Shown here piece by piece: positions 35,333 to 43,098 of a DNA stretch of 64,000 nucleotides (position 1 is its first letter; every line of letters starts with the position of its first letter). Below the pieces are notes generated by a model. The model saw nothing but the letters and a program-made list of their open reading frames with translations. It was not told where the DNA came from and ran no database searches. The stretch spans positions 157,021-221,020 of the forward strand of contig JBFWSG010000003.1 of assembly GCA_050248495.1 (NCBI GenBank), given 5' to 3'. The translations under genes and the position numbers were made by a program. The DNA is from DASYDU01 sp050248495 (lineage in GTDB: Bacteria > Planctomycetota > Planctomycetia > Pirellulales > Lacipirellulaceae).

Positions 35333-35354
35333 CCGGCGAGCTACGCCTCGCCGG
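35333..35354. repeat. REP hairpin, downstream copy
   Basis: Stem CCGGCGAG (35333-35340) pairs exactly with CTCGCCGG (35347-35354) around the loop CTACGC, followed by GTTCA-like TCA. It lies just 3' of the RAYT transposase gene. Confidence 0.85.
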
Positions 35355-35371
35355 TCAAACTACCCGGCCGT

Positions 35372-35854
35372 CTATCTGAACAACCCCTTTTCCTCCCCCC
35401 ACTTCCACCCCACATGCCTCGGTAAATACGTGCCCACCAAATAGTCGAAGTGCCCCGGATCCCGCACCCGCTTCCGCGACGCCCCTTCCGACAGCCAAGT
35501 CCGTCTCCCACACCGCCGCTTGAGCTGAATCGTCAACGACCGCTTGATGCTATTGCGATTCTGCAACCACGTCCGCGGCCCGCGCCAGCTCACGAGCGCA
35601 TGAATGTGCGCGCCATCGGTCGAGACAAAATGCACACGACATCCAATATGCGTGACCGCCTCGCGTAACGTATCGATCGCCACTCTCTGAGCCTCAGCGT
35701 GAAACTCGACTAACTCTTCCAGGGCCGCCTTCGCGTACTGCTTCGCACGTTTGTGGTCGGTCGGCAGTATTCCTTCACCCCGACGGACGTAACCCTGGGG
35801 CCGATCCGGCAGCCAACTGCGATACGCATGATAAGTGAACAGGTAACAGGGCAT
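35372..35854 (-). CDS. REP-associated tyrosine transposase (RAYT), IS200-like Y1 HUH enzyme
   Basis: A 160-residue single-domain Y1 transposase. It opens PCYLFTYHAYRSWLPDRPQG, and the HUH motif is HIHALVSW in DGAHIHALVSWRG. The C-terminal part (SIKRSLTIQLKRRCGRRTWL, GHFDYLVGTYLPRH) carries a candidate catalytic Tyr. RAYTs cut single-stranded REP hairpins and are thought to spread them. The gene is bracketed by matching hairpins (35333-35354, 35890-35911, 35930-35951). It is full length for the family and appears intact. Confidence 0.9.
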   Translation of the reverse strand: MPCYLFTYHAYRSWLPDRPQGYVRRGEGILPTDHKRAKQYAKAALEELVEFHAEAQRVAIDTLREAVTHIGCRVHFVSTDGAHIHALVSWRGPRTWLQNRNSIKRSLTIQLKRRCGRRTWLSEGASRKRVRDPGHFDYLVGTYLPRHVGWKWGEEKGLFR

Positions 35855-35889
35855 GGCAAATTCCTCAGTTTAACGTCAATTGCCGAACA

Positions 35890-35911
35890 CCGGCGAGACG
35901 TAGCTCGCCGG
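35890..35911. repeat. REP hairpin, upstream copy in inverted orientation
   Basis: Stem CCGGCGAG (35890-35897) and CTCGCCGG (35904-35911) with loop ACGTAG, which is the complement of a CTACGT-type loop. It is the inverted partner of the next hairpin. Confidence 0.85.
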
Positions 35912-35929
35912 CTGCTTCGTAGCCAATAG

Positions 35930-35951
35930 CCGGGGAGCTACGCCTCCCCGG
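35930..35951. repeat. REP hairpin, upstream copy with covarying stem
   Basis: Stem CCGGGGAG (35930-35937) pairs with CTCCCCGG (35944-35951) around CTACGC and is followed by TCA. Compared with the downstream copy, the stem changed C-G to G-C on both sides, keeping the pairing, which supports selection on structure. Confidence 0.85.
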
Positions 35952-35973
35952 TCACCTCTTCAAGCCCCAACCT

Positions 35974-36723
35974 CTACCACTCCACCACACAGCTCCGCAC
36001 AATCTCGCGTTTCCAATCCGGCTCATGCACCGGCCAGGCGGTCGTCGATTCGAGCCCCGACTTCTCGGGATCGCAATCCAATCGACATCGAGTGCCCATC
36101 TCGTGTGCCGACTTCCACGCCTGGGACTCCTCGCAAGTCAGCTCCGGCGGCCGTCCACCACTGTTCGAACGTCGCCACCTCACGCGGCCCTGGTCGAACA
36201 GCGTCACCACGATCGGCACGTTCATCTCCAGCATCCGCCGCGCAATGAGCTCGTGGCTCGCCGTCGCATACCGCTGTTTCAGCGCAAAAAGATCCCAGTC
36301 CAGCCGATCGCCATCGGCCGCAAACCAATCCCGCGGCAACAGCAGGCAACTCGCCAAGTGATTGGCGACGCACTCGCGGGCATTTTCCGCTGCGTCCTCG
36401 CCGCGGATGCCGAGCGCACCAAACACCCGATACGCCACGCTCTCGCCGATCTCGTGTGCGACTGCCCACTGCAGCCGCTCGGGCCGCTCTGCCGGGCCGA
36501 CGACGATCGTGCCCTGCGTGGCCACGCCGCCGCGCGGATCGGCCAACTCGACCAGCCGGCCGCGGCACGCCAAGGCAGGATTATGAGCAATCACCAACCC
36601 CAGTCGCTCGGCAATTAGCGCCGCGTCGACGGGCGGTTCTGTAACGCTCGCCTCCCATAGAATCTCCGCCGCACAGGCGTCCAGGGCGTCGGCCAACTGA
36701 TCGGCGGGAATCTCGGCGAACAT
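35974..36723 (-). CDS. ImmA/IrrE-family metallopeptidase
   Basis: A 249-residue protein. Metal-binding HEIGE (90-94) in QWAVAHEIGESVAY and the downstream ENARECVANHLASCLLLPRD box define the ImmA/IrrE (DUF955) fold. These peptidases cleave repressors or antitoxins, or control stress regulons. No HTH repressor partner is adjacent, so the target is unknown. The C-terminal third (TRCRLDCDPEKSGLE and following) is outside the usual domain. GGGAGGG precedes the ATG and a good promoter lies upstream. Confidence 0.88.
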   Translation of the reverse strand: MFAEIPADQLADALDACAAEILWEASVTEPPVDAALIAERLGLVIAHNPALACRGRLVELADPRGGVATQGTIVVGPAERPERLQWAVAHEIGESVAYRVFGALGIRGEDAAENARECVANHLASCLLLPRDWFAADGDRLDWDLFALKQRYATASHELIARRMLEMNVPIVVTLFDQGRVRWRRSNSGGRPPELTCEESQAWKSAHEMGTRCRLDCDPEKSGLESTTAWPVHEPDWKREIVRSCVVEW

Positions 36724-36755
36724 GGCTGTCCCTCCCGTTGTGTGTTTATATGTAC

Positions 36756-36783
36756 ACTATAGCGGGCCCTTCCGGAGTATCAA
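36756..36783 (-). promoter_or_regulatory. Sigma-70-like promoter of the ImmA/IrrE gene
   Basis: The minus strand reads TTGATA (36778-36783), a 16-nt spacer, then TATAGT (36756-36761). The predicted start is near 36749, giving a leader of about 25 nt with GGGAGGG before ATG 36723. Confidence 0.6.
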
Positions 36784-36828
36784 GCAGCGAATGTGGCCGG
36801 CCGCCGGATTCAGTAGACTGACATACCA

Positions 36829-37914
36829 ATGAATTCGACCGATGACGATTCACCGAATGATCAATCCGCGGATGTCGCGGCCTACGCGCAGGAGTCGCTG
36901 CTGCTGGATGTTGTGGCCGACGTCGAGGGCAGCCACATTCTGTGCACTTCGCCGGGGCTCGCGCAGTTCGCCGAGGCCGCGGCGATAGTCAATCACCGAG
37001 CCATCGTCACGTGCACGTATCTCGACCTCTATCGAGCACAACTGGCCCAGGCCCATTGGCAGAAGCGGCCGGCAAATCTGCACATCGAGTGCGCCGCCGA
37101 TCTGCCGGCCGTCGAAGCTGACGCCATCGCTTTGCCGCTCTCCTCCTCGGGCGAAGCAGAATTGGCACGCGACCTGCTCCAGTCTGGGCACGAGCGACTG
37201 CGAATCGGCGGCAAACTGTACGCCACGTCCGACAACCGCCACGATGCCTGGCTTGGCGAGCGAATGCAGCAGCTGTTTGGCCGTGTCGAGCGGCGCGAGG
37301 CGGCCGGCGGCGTGCTGTATGTCGCCACCAAGACTGAACCGCTCAAGAAACGCAAAGACTATTCCTGCGAGTTTGCCTTTCGGGACCGCGGACGATTGAT
37401 CCGCACCGTGAGCCGGCCCGGCGTCTTTTCCCATCGCCACATCGATCCCGGTGCCCGCCACTTGATCGACGCGATGGAGGTCGAGCCGGCATCTCGCGTG
37501 CTCGACATTGGTTGCGGCGCCGGCACGGTCGCGCTCGCCGCCGCCTGCCGCGCCGAAAGGGTCGTTGTTCACGCGGTCGACTCCAATGCCCGCGCGGTCG
37601 AATGCACCGAGCGCGGCGCCGCACTGAACGGGTTCGACAATCTCGCAACAGAATTGAACGCCGACGGAGACATTCGCGGCGCGGGAACTTTCGATCTGGC
37701 TTTGGCCAATCCACCCTACTATGCCGGCTTCCGCATCGCCGAGCATTTTCTGACCGTCGGCCGCCGTGCGCTGCGGCCGAATGGCTCGATCCTGGTCGTC
37801 AACAAACATCCGCAGTGGTATGTCGAGCACATGCCGCGCTGGTTCGACGATGTGTCGATCGTCGAAATCAAGGGCTATTATTTGTTCCAAGGCCGGCGAC
37901 CCGTCGACGAATAA
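36829..37914 (+). CDS. RsmC/RlmG-like class I methyltransferase
   Basis: A 361-residue protein with two methyltransferase-like halves, as in RsmC. The C-terminal half holds the SAM site VLDIGCGAGTVALAAAC and the catalytic NPPY motif in LALANPPYYAGFRIAEH, fitting N2-guanine methylation of 16S rRNA. FSHRHIDPGARHLIDAMEVE is a typical bridge between the halves. The N-terminal half is degenerate, as in the family. It is divergent from the peptidase gene and upstream of a sigma-kinase block. The exact rRNA target is inferred. Confidence 0.84.
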   Translation: MNSTDDDSPNDQSADVAAYAQESLLLDVVADVEGSHILCTSPGLAQFAEAAAIVNHRAIVTCTYLDLYRAQLAQAHWQKRPANLHIECAADLPAVEADAIALPLSSSGEAELARDLLQSGHERLRIGGKLYATSDNRHDAWLGERMQQLFGRVERREAAGGVLYVATKTEPLKKRKDYSCEFAFRDRGRLIRTVSRPGVFSHRHIDPGARHLIDAMEVEPASRVLDIGCGAGTVALAAACRAERVVVHAVDSNARAVECTERGAALNGFDNLATELNADGDIRGAGTFDLALANPPYYAGFRIAEHFLTVGRRALRPNGSILVVNKHPQWYVEHMPRWFDDVSIVEIKGYYLFQGRRPVDE

Positions 37915-38013
37915 TTCCCGTAGACGACGCGTATTCACCTGGGGGCGGCGAACTCGAGCGTCCGCGCGGCCCAATTCTCGCGTTCCGCCTGCACGACATT
38001 TATAATTGCCGTC

Positions 38014-38589
38014 ATGTCCGAGGTGACCCAAATTCTCAATGCCATCGGCGACGGCGACCGGCAAGCGTCGGCCGAACTGCTGCCGCTCGTCTATGAAGAG
38101 TTGCGTCGTCTGGCCGCCGACAAGATGGCGCACGAGCGGCCGGGTCAAACGCTGCAGGCCACGGCGCTCGTCCATGAAGCGTTTCTCCGCCTGGTCGGCG
38201 ACGCGGACCAGCCGCAATGGGACAATCGCTGGCACTTCTTCGCGGCGGCGGCCGAGGCCATGCGGCGGATCATCCTCAACGGCGCCCGCGACCGGAAACG
38301 TCTCAAACGGGGCGGCAACTTGCGGAGGCTGGACTTTGAGCAGATCGACCTGGCCCAACAGGAATACGACGACGATTTCGCCGAGCTTGCCGCAGCGCTT
38401 GAAGATCTGGAACGCGACGATGCGACGGCGGCGCAAGTCGTAAAGCTGCGGTTTTTTGCCGGATTGAAGCAGCGGGAGGTTGCCGCCGCCCTGGGGCTGT
38501 CGCTGCGAACCGTCGAGCGTGAGTGGGCCTTTGCTCAGGCCTGGCTCTTCGCCCGGCTGCGTCCGGACGCGATTCCGCCGCGAGATTGA
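38014..38589 (+). CDS. ECF sigma factor (TIGR02999-type)
   Basis: A 191-residue sigma factor of the planctomycete/acidobacterial ECF-like group: AELLPLVYEELRRLAADKMA, TLQATALVHEAFLRLVG and HFFAAAAEAMRRIILNGARD in region 2, and LKQREVAAALGLSLRTVERE in the region 4 HTH. In this group the usual partner is not an anti-sigma factor but a Ser/Thr kinase encoded next door, as seen here 84 nt downstream. Control by phosphorylation is plausible but not shown. Confidence 0.93.
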   Translation: MSEVTQILNAIGDGDRQASAELLPLVYEELRRLAADKMAHERPGQTLQATALVHEAFLRLVGDADQPQWDNRWHFFAAAAEAMRRIILNGARDRKRLKRGGNLRRLDFEQIDLAQQEYDDDFAELAAALEDLERDDATAAQVVKLRFFAGLKQREVAAALGLSLRTVEREWAFAQAWLFARLRPDAIPPRD

Positions 38590-38673
38590 GCTGCCAGCGA
38601 CAAAAAACTAGAAATCGTTGGCGGGTTTCCCAGGCGGACGGGGCATTCTTCGTTGGGGCGCGAGGGTACGTTG

Positions 38674-41343
38674 ATGGCCGGAGCGATCGTGGACGCGAAG
38701 CAGATCTTTTTCGCCGCGCTCGACTGCGAGTCGCCGGACGAAGTTGCTTCCTATTTGGCAAGCGCTTGCGGCGGCGACGCGGCCTTGCGCGCCCGTGTCG
38801 AACTGCTGCTGGCGGCGCGGCGCGAGGCGGGTTCGTTCCTCGGCGGCGCGGACACGGGGCCATTGCAAACTGGCGGCCATCTTGGCACGGTCGCCGGCAG
38901 CAACATCGGGCCCTACAAGTTGCTGCAGCAGATCGGCGAAGGTGGCTTTGGCGCCGTGTTCCTCGCCGAGCAGGAGCGGCCCGTAAAACGCCGCGTCGCG
39001 CTCAAGGTCGTCAAGCCGGGCATGGACACGCGCGAGGTGATCGCCCGCTTCGAGGCAGAGCGGCAGGCGCTAGCGCTGATGGATCACCCGAACATCGCCA
39101 AGGTCTACGATGCCGGCGCCACGGTCGAAGGGCGTCCCTACTTCGTGATGGAATTGGTCCATGGCGTCCCGATCACGGAATATTGCGACGAGTGTCAGTT
39201 GCCGACCCGCACCCGACTCGAGTTGTTTGGCACTGTCTGCCGCGCCGTGCAGCATGCGCATCAAAAGGGAATCATCCATCGCGATCTGAAGCCGACCAAC
39301 GTTTTGGTGGCCATCCAGGACGGCCAGCCGACGCCCAAGATCATCGATTTTGGCGTGGCCAAGGCGATCAATCAGCAGCTCACCGAACACACGTTGATGA
39401 CCGCCTTCGCGCAAATCCTCGGGACGCCCCTCTACATGAGTCCGGAGCAGGCCGAGCTCAGTCCGCTCGGCGTCGACACGCGCAGCGACATCTATTCGCT
39501 CGGTGTCTTGCTCTACGAGCTGTTGACCGGGACCACGCCGTTCGACAAACAACGTTTCCGCACATCGTCATACGATGAACTGCGCCGCATCATTCGCGAG
39601 GAAGAGCCGCCGCGCCCGAGCGCCAGGATCAGCACCCTCTCGGCCGACGCGGTCACGACCCTCGCCGAGCGCCGCCGCACCGACCGGCGGCGTTTGCAGC
39701 AGACGGTTCGCGGCGAACTCGATTGGATCGTAATGAAGTGCCTGGAGAAAGACCGCAACCGCCGTTACGAAACAGCGAACGGCCTGGCCCGCGACATCGA
39801 GCGGTATCTCTCCGACGAGCCGGTCACCGCCTGCCCGCCTTCGGTCAGCTATCGATTCGGAAAATTTGCCCGGCGGAACAAGGTCGCACTCGCGGCCGCC
39901 GCCGCCGGAGCGGCCGTGCTGCTGATGGTCCTCGTCGGACTGGCCGCGAGCAACCGGATGATTGCGGCCGAGCGCACGCAGGCCGACGAGCAGCGGCAGA
40001 TTGCGCAAGAGAAGGCGGCCGAAGAGGAACGCGCCAGCCAGCTGGCGAAGGCCGAGGCCACCAAGGCGAACGAAGTGGTGGCGCTGATGCAGGACATGCT
40101 CTCGGCGGCCCACCCCGACTCCGCCGACGGAAAAAACTTCACCGTCCGCGAATTGTTGGACGAGTTCTCGACGGGGCTCGGCGAGCGGTTGAGCGATCAA
40201 CCCGAGGTTGAAGCCACGCTGCGTCAGATCATCGGTTCGGCCTACACGCGCCTAGGCCTGGTGGATCAGGCCGAGCCGCAGTTGCGCCGTTCGCTCGCCC
40301 TCCGCCAACAGCTCTACAAATCGGATGATGTGAAAGTTGCCGACAGCCAGCGCTACCTGGCCTGGAATCTGCTCGAACGCGACCGCACGAATCCAGAGGT
40401 CGAGCGGCTGGTGCGCAACGCGCTCGGAGTCTACCAGCAGCAGGCAGATGCCGACCGCGCGCTGGCGGCGCTCTGGCTGCTGGTGATCAGCCTCGACGGG
40501 CAGGAGAACCTGGTCGAAGCGGAGGCCACGGCACTAGCGGCCCTCCAATTCGCGGACCAGCATGGGTTGTCGGACCACGAAACGATTCCCAATTTCTTGC
40601 ACCAACTGGCCTGGCTTAACATTCGCAAGGGCCAGTTTGACGAAGCCGAGCGGCTGGCCCGCGAGTCGGTCGAGCTGCACGAGCGAGTGCACGGGCCGAC
40701 GCATCCGGAGACGGGGTTTGGCTGGCGGTACCTCGGGGCGGCGCAGCATCGCCAAGGAAAGTTCGCCGAGGCCGAGGCGTCTTACCGCAAGGCGCTGCAG
40801 ATTTTTCGCCGCAGCCTGCCCGACAACCATCTCTATGTTCAGCCGATTCTCGTCGACCTCAGCTCCGCCTTGCATGCGCAGGGCAAAACCGCGGCGGTCA
40901 TCGAGCTGTGGCGCGATGTAATTCGGCGTCAGCCCGACTGGGCGATGGCCTACAACGACCTGGCGTGGACGCTCAGCACGTGTTCCGAAACAAGCTTGCG
41001 TGAACCGGCCGCAGCGGTGGCCGCGGCGGAGCGGGCCGTCGCGCTGGAGCCGGCCAACGGACTGTTCTGGAATACGCTCGGCGTCGCGCGTTATCGCGAC
41101 GGCCAGTGGCGTGCGGCGGTCGACGCTCTGCGAAAGTCGGTCGGATTGCGGGGTGGCGGCGACTCGATGGACTGGCTGTTTCTGGCGATGGCCGAGTGGC
41201 AGCTGGGCAACGAGTCCGCGGCCCGCGAGTGGTATCGCATGGCGCTCGAGTGCATCGAAAAGTATGGGCCGATCAACCAGCAAGCCCTCCGCTTTCACGA
41301 AGAGGCCCAGCAGCTGATCGATCGCGACCAAGGAGAAGAGTGA
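38674..41343 (+). CDS. Ser/Thr protein kinase with transmembrane segment and TPR domain
   Basis: An 889-residue kinase. Kinase domain about 80-400: glycine loop IGEGGFGAVF, Lys111 in VALKVV, HRDLKPTN (202-209), DFG (225-227) and MSPEQAE. One membrane segment follows (ALAAAAAGAAVLLMVLVGLA, about 408-430), then a coiled coil and about ten TPR-like helices (GLVDQAEPQLRRSLALRQQL, QGKFAEAEASYRKALQIFRR). The ECF sigma gene upstream and HAF-repeat gene 3 nt downstream suggest one operon. The kinase could phosphorylate the sigma factor; the TPRs may bind exported partners. Confidence 0.93.
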   Translation: MAGAIVDAKQIFFAALDCESPDEVASYLASACGGDAALRARVELLLAARREAGSFLGGADTGPLQTGGHLGTVAGSNIGPYKLLQQIGEGGFGAVFLAEQERPVKRRVALKVVKPGMDTREVIARFEAERQALALMDHPNIAKVYDAGATVEGRPYFVMELVHGVPITEYCDECQLPTRTRLELFGTVCRAVQHAHQKGIIHRDLKPTNVLVAIQDGQPTPKIIDFGVAKAINQQLTEHTLMTAFAQILGTPLYMSPEQAELSPLGVDTRSDIYSLGVLLYELLTGTTPFDKQRFRTSSYDELRRIIREEEPPRPSARISTLSADAVTTLAERRRTDRRRLQQTVRGELDWIVMKCLEKDRNRRYETANGLARDIERYLSDEPVTACPPSVSYRFGKFARRNKVALAAAAAGAAVLLMVLVGLAASNRMIAAERTQADEQRQIAQEKAAEEERASQLAKAEATKANEVVALMQDMLSAAHPDSADGKNFTVRELLDEFSTGLGERLSDQPEVEATLRQIIGSAYTRLGLVDQAEPQLRRSLALRQQLYKSDDVKVADSQRYLAWNLLERDRTNPEVERLVRNALGVYQQQADADRALAALWLLVISLDGQENLVEAEATALAALQFADQHGLSDHETIPNFLHQLAWLNIRKGQFDEAERLARESVELHERVHGPTHPETGFGWRYLGAAQHRQGKFAEAEASYRKALQIFRRSLPDNHLYVQPILVDLSSALHAQGKTAAVIELWRDVIRRQPDWAMAYNDLAWTLSTCSETSLREPAAAVAAAERAVALEPANGLFWNTLGVARYRDGQWRAAVDALRKSVGLRGGGDSMDWLFLAMAEWQLGNESAAREWYRMALECIEKYGPINQQALRFHEEAQQLIDRDQGEE

Positions 41344-41346
41344 ACT

Positions 41347-42561
41347 ATGTCGAAGGCCAAATGGATCTTTCCGCTCCTGCTTTCCGCCGCAGCGACGTTC
41401 GCGCTGTACGCCCGGCCGCGCGAGACGCCGCGCCCCGCGCCGCGATTCACCGGGCTGGGCGACCTGCCTGGCGGAACGACGATCAGCGTTGCCAACGGCA
41501 TCTCCGCCGACGGCAAGGTGGTGGTCGGTTACAGTCATTCCGGAATTAGCATGGAGGCGTTTCGCTGGACCGAGGCAGACGGCCTCGAAGGGCTGGGCTT
41601 TCCGTATGCCTTCGCCGCGTCCCGCGATGGCTCCGCGGTGGCCGGCTATCGGTACATCGACGACCGCATCGAGCCGGTTCGCTGGACGACCGAGCACCAC
41701 ATCGAAGGACTCGATCCCGCCGGCCACTACCGCGACGGCGCGGCTTACGGCATCTCGGCCGACGGCGAGACTCTGGTGGGTGTCGTGGGCCGCGGCAAGA
41801 TGGTGCGCGATTCGGCGTTTTGGTGGCATCGCGGCGAGGGGCTCACTCCGTTGGCCGGCGTCGATGGTCCGGAGGTTCGTGACGAGGCGCATGCGGTCTC
41901 GGCCGATGGGCGTGTCGTCGTCGGCGCGTGGCGAAATGAAACTGGCCGGAACCAGGCGTTTCGCTGGACGGCTGAGGGCGGCATCGTCGAGCTGGGTTTC
42001 TTGAACGGCCACACGGCGAGCGTTGCTTATGGCGTGTCGGCGGATGGTTCGGTGATCGTTGGCGCGAGCGGCGACTACGGGGCGACCGAAGCGTTTCGTT
42101 GGACCGCGGAAACCGGAATGGTCCGGCTTGAACCGCTCGATGCGGATCGATGCGACGATTCATCGTATGGGCATGCCGCATACAGCGTTTCGGCCGATGG
42201 CGCGGTCGTCGTCGGCCGCAGCACGTCCAAAACCGGTTGGAACGCCGTCGTCTGGGACGCTCGCGGCCGCGTGCGGTCGGTGCGCGAATTGCTCGTGAGT
42301 TCTTTTCAAGACCGCGGAAGGCACGACGACAGCAAAAACGGGGACATGCACGACCGACAGCGGCTGCGCGGCTGGAAGCTGCAGACGGCCACCGCGGTGT
42401 CGGCCGACGGGTCGGTCGTCGTCGGCTCGGGCGTCAATCCGCACGGCGAGCGGGAAGCGTGGATTGCGCGGCTGGGGATTTTGGCGGAGGGCGGCGGGAG
42501 CAAGGTTGCACGCCTCGGCGACCAAGCGTCCTGCTCGGTGCCCGCGAGGAAAAAAGGGTAG
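41347..42561 (+). CDS. HAF-repeat beta-propeller-like exported protein
   Basis: A 404-residue protein with a signal peptide (SKAKWIFPLLLSAAATFALY) and seven or so repeats built on ISADGKVVVGYSHSG and AFRWTEADGLEGLG, the HAF repeat pattern (S-ADG--VVG--, F-W). It is expected to form a secreted beta propeller. It starts only 3 nt after the kinase stop, so it is probably part of the sigma-kinase operon and may be a ligand or an effector. No anchor is seen. Confidence 0.82.
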   Translation: MSKAKWIFPLLLSAAATFALYARPRETPRPAPRFTGLGDLPGGTTISVANGISADGKVVVGYSHSGISMEAFRWTEADGLEGLGFPYAFAASRDGSAVAGYRYIDDRIEPVRWTTEHHIEGLDPAGHYRDGAAYGISADGETLVGVVGRGKMVRDSAFWWHRGEGLTPLAGVDGPEVRDEAHAVSADGRVVVGAWRNETGRNQAFRWTAEGGIVELGFLNGHTASVAYGVSADGSVIVGASGDYGATEAFRWTAETGMVRLEPLDADRCDDSSYGHAAYSVSADGAVVVGRSTSKTGWNAVVWDARGRVRSVRELLVSSFQDRGRHDDSKNGDMHDRQRLRGWKLQTATAVSADGSVVVGSGVNPHGEREAWIARLGILAEGGGSKVARLGDQASCSVPARKKG

Positions 42562-43098
42562 CCGCGGTAGTTTTTCTTGGTTGAGGGTTGAGCAGTCGGG
42601 TTGTTGCGGAGAGCGTCAAAGTTGCGAAAAACCGCGGGTTTCTGCGACTGCTCAACCGGGGGACACAGTGTTGAGCAGTCGTGCGGAGGTCTCACGCAAA
42701 GGCGCTAAGGCGCAAAGTAGACCTTAGAACAGAAGGGAAACAGGGAGAGCAGAGGCAGCCAGGCTGAAAACGTTGCCAAGGCGCGAAGACGATGCAATTG
42801 AACAGAAGCAAATGGAAAACTGGTTGACCTCGCCACGGCGAGTCTGCGACACGGAGGGCGCGTAGGTCTCACGCCAAGGCGCCAAGGCGCGAAGGGATTT
42901 GAACCGCCAAGTTCGCCAAGGGGGAGGGAGAGCGGTGGGGGAGTAGGTGTCGGGTGTCGGGGATTGGCTCTCGACTCTAGACTCTGGACTCTCGACTCTG
43001 ATCGCTTTCTCGTTCGTTCCGTTTTGCCGCGGTTTTGGTGGAGTACGGCGCTGTATCGCTAGTTCGACAAGAATCTGAATTTTTGCTGGCGCAGACGA
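42562..43098. repeat. Repeat-rich intergenic region, left flank of R-M-like locus
   Basis: No gene is apparent. It holds a perfect 13-bp inverted repeat (42586-42598 and 42645-42657, GGTTGAGCAGTCG), a third direct copy of its core at 42671-42681, and a 27-nt degenerate direct repeat (42691-42717 and 42868-42894, pattern CTCACGC-AAGGCG-AAGGCGC-AAG). A GACTCT-rich tract at 42966-42999 matches, in inverse, a tract beyond the other end of the R-M-like genes. Confidence 0.75.
42966..42999 (+). repeat. Left arm of 34-nt imperfect inverted repeat flanking the R-M-like locus
   Basis: This GACTCT-rich 34-nt tract matches the reverse complement of 48315-48348 at 29 of 34 positions by direct comparison. 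The arms lie outside both ends of the three-gene operon. The composition is simple, so independent origin is possible. Confidence 0.6.

Noticed and set aside
36850..38436. Antisense open frame of 528 codons across the RsmC-like and sigma genes
   Set aside because: Product of high GC third-position bias in the real genes; no start signal or motif.
40534..42012. Antisense open frame of 492 codons across the kinase and HAF-repeat genes
   Set aside because: It crosses a gene boundary on the true coding strand and lacks any motif.
42586..42657. Inverted repeat considered as a terminator of the HAF-repeat gene
   Set aside because: The loop would be 46 nt and no T-run follows the right arm; a third copy of the core nearby suggests a dispersed repeat.
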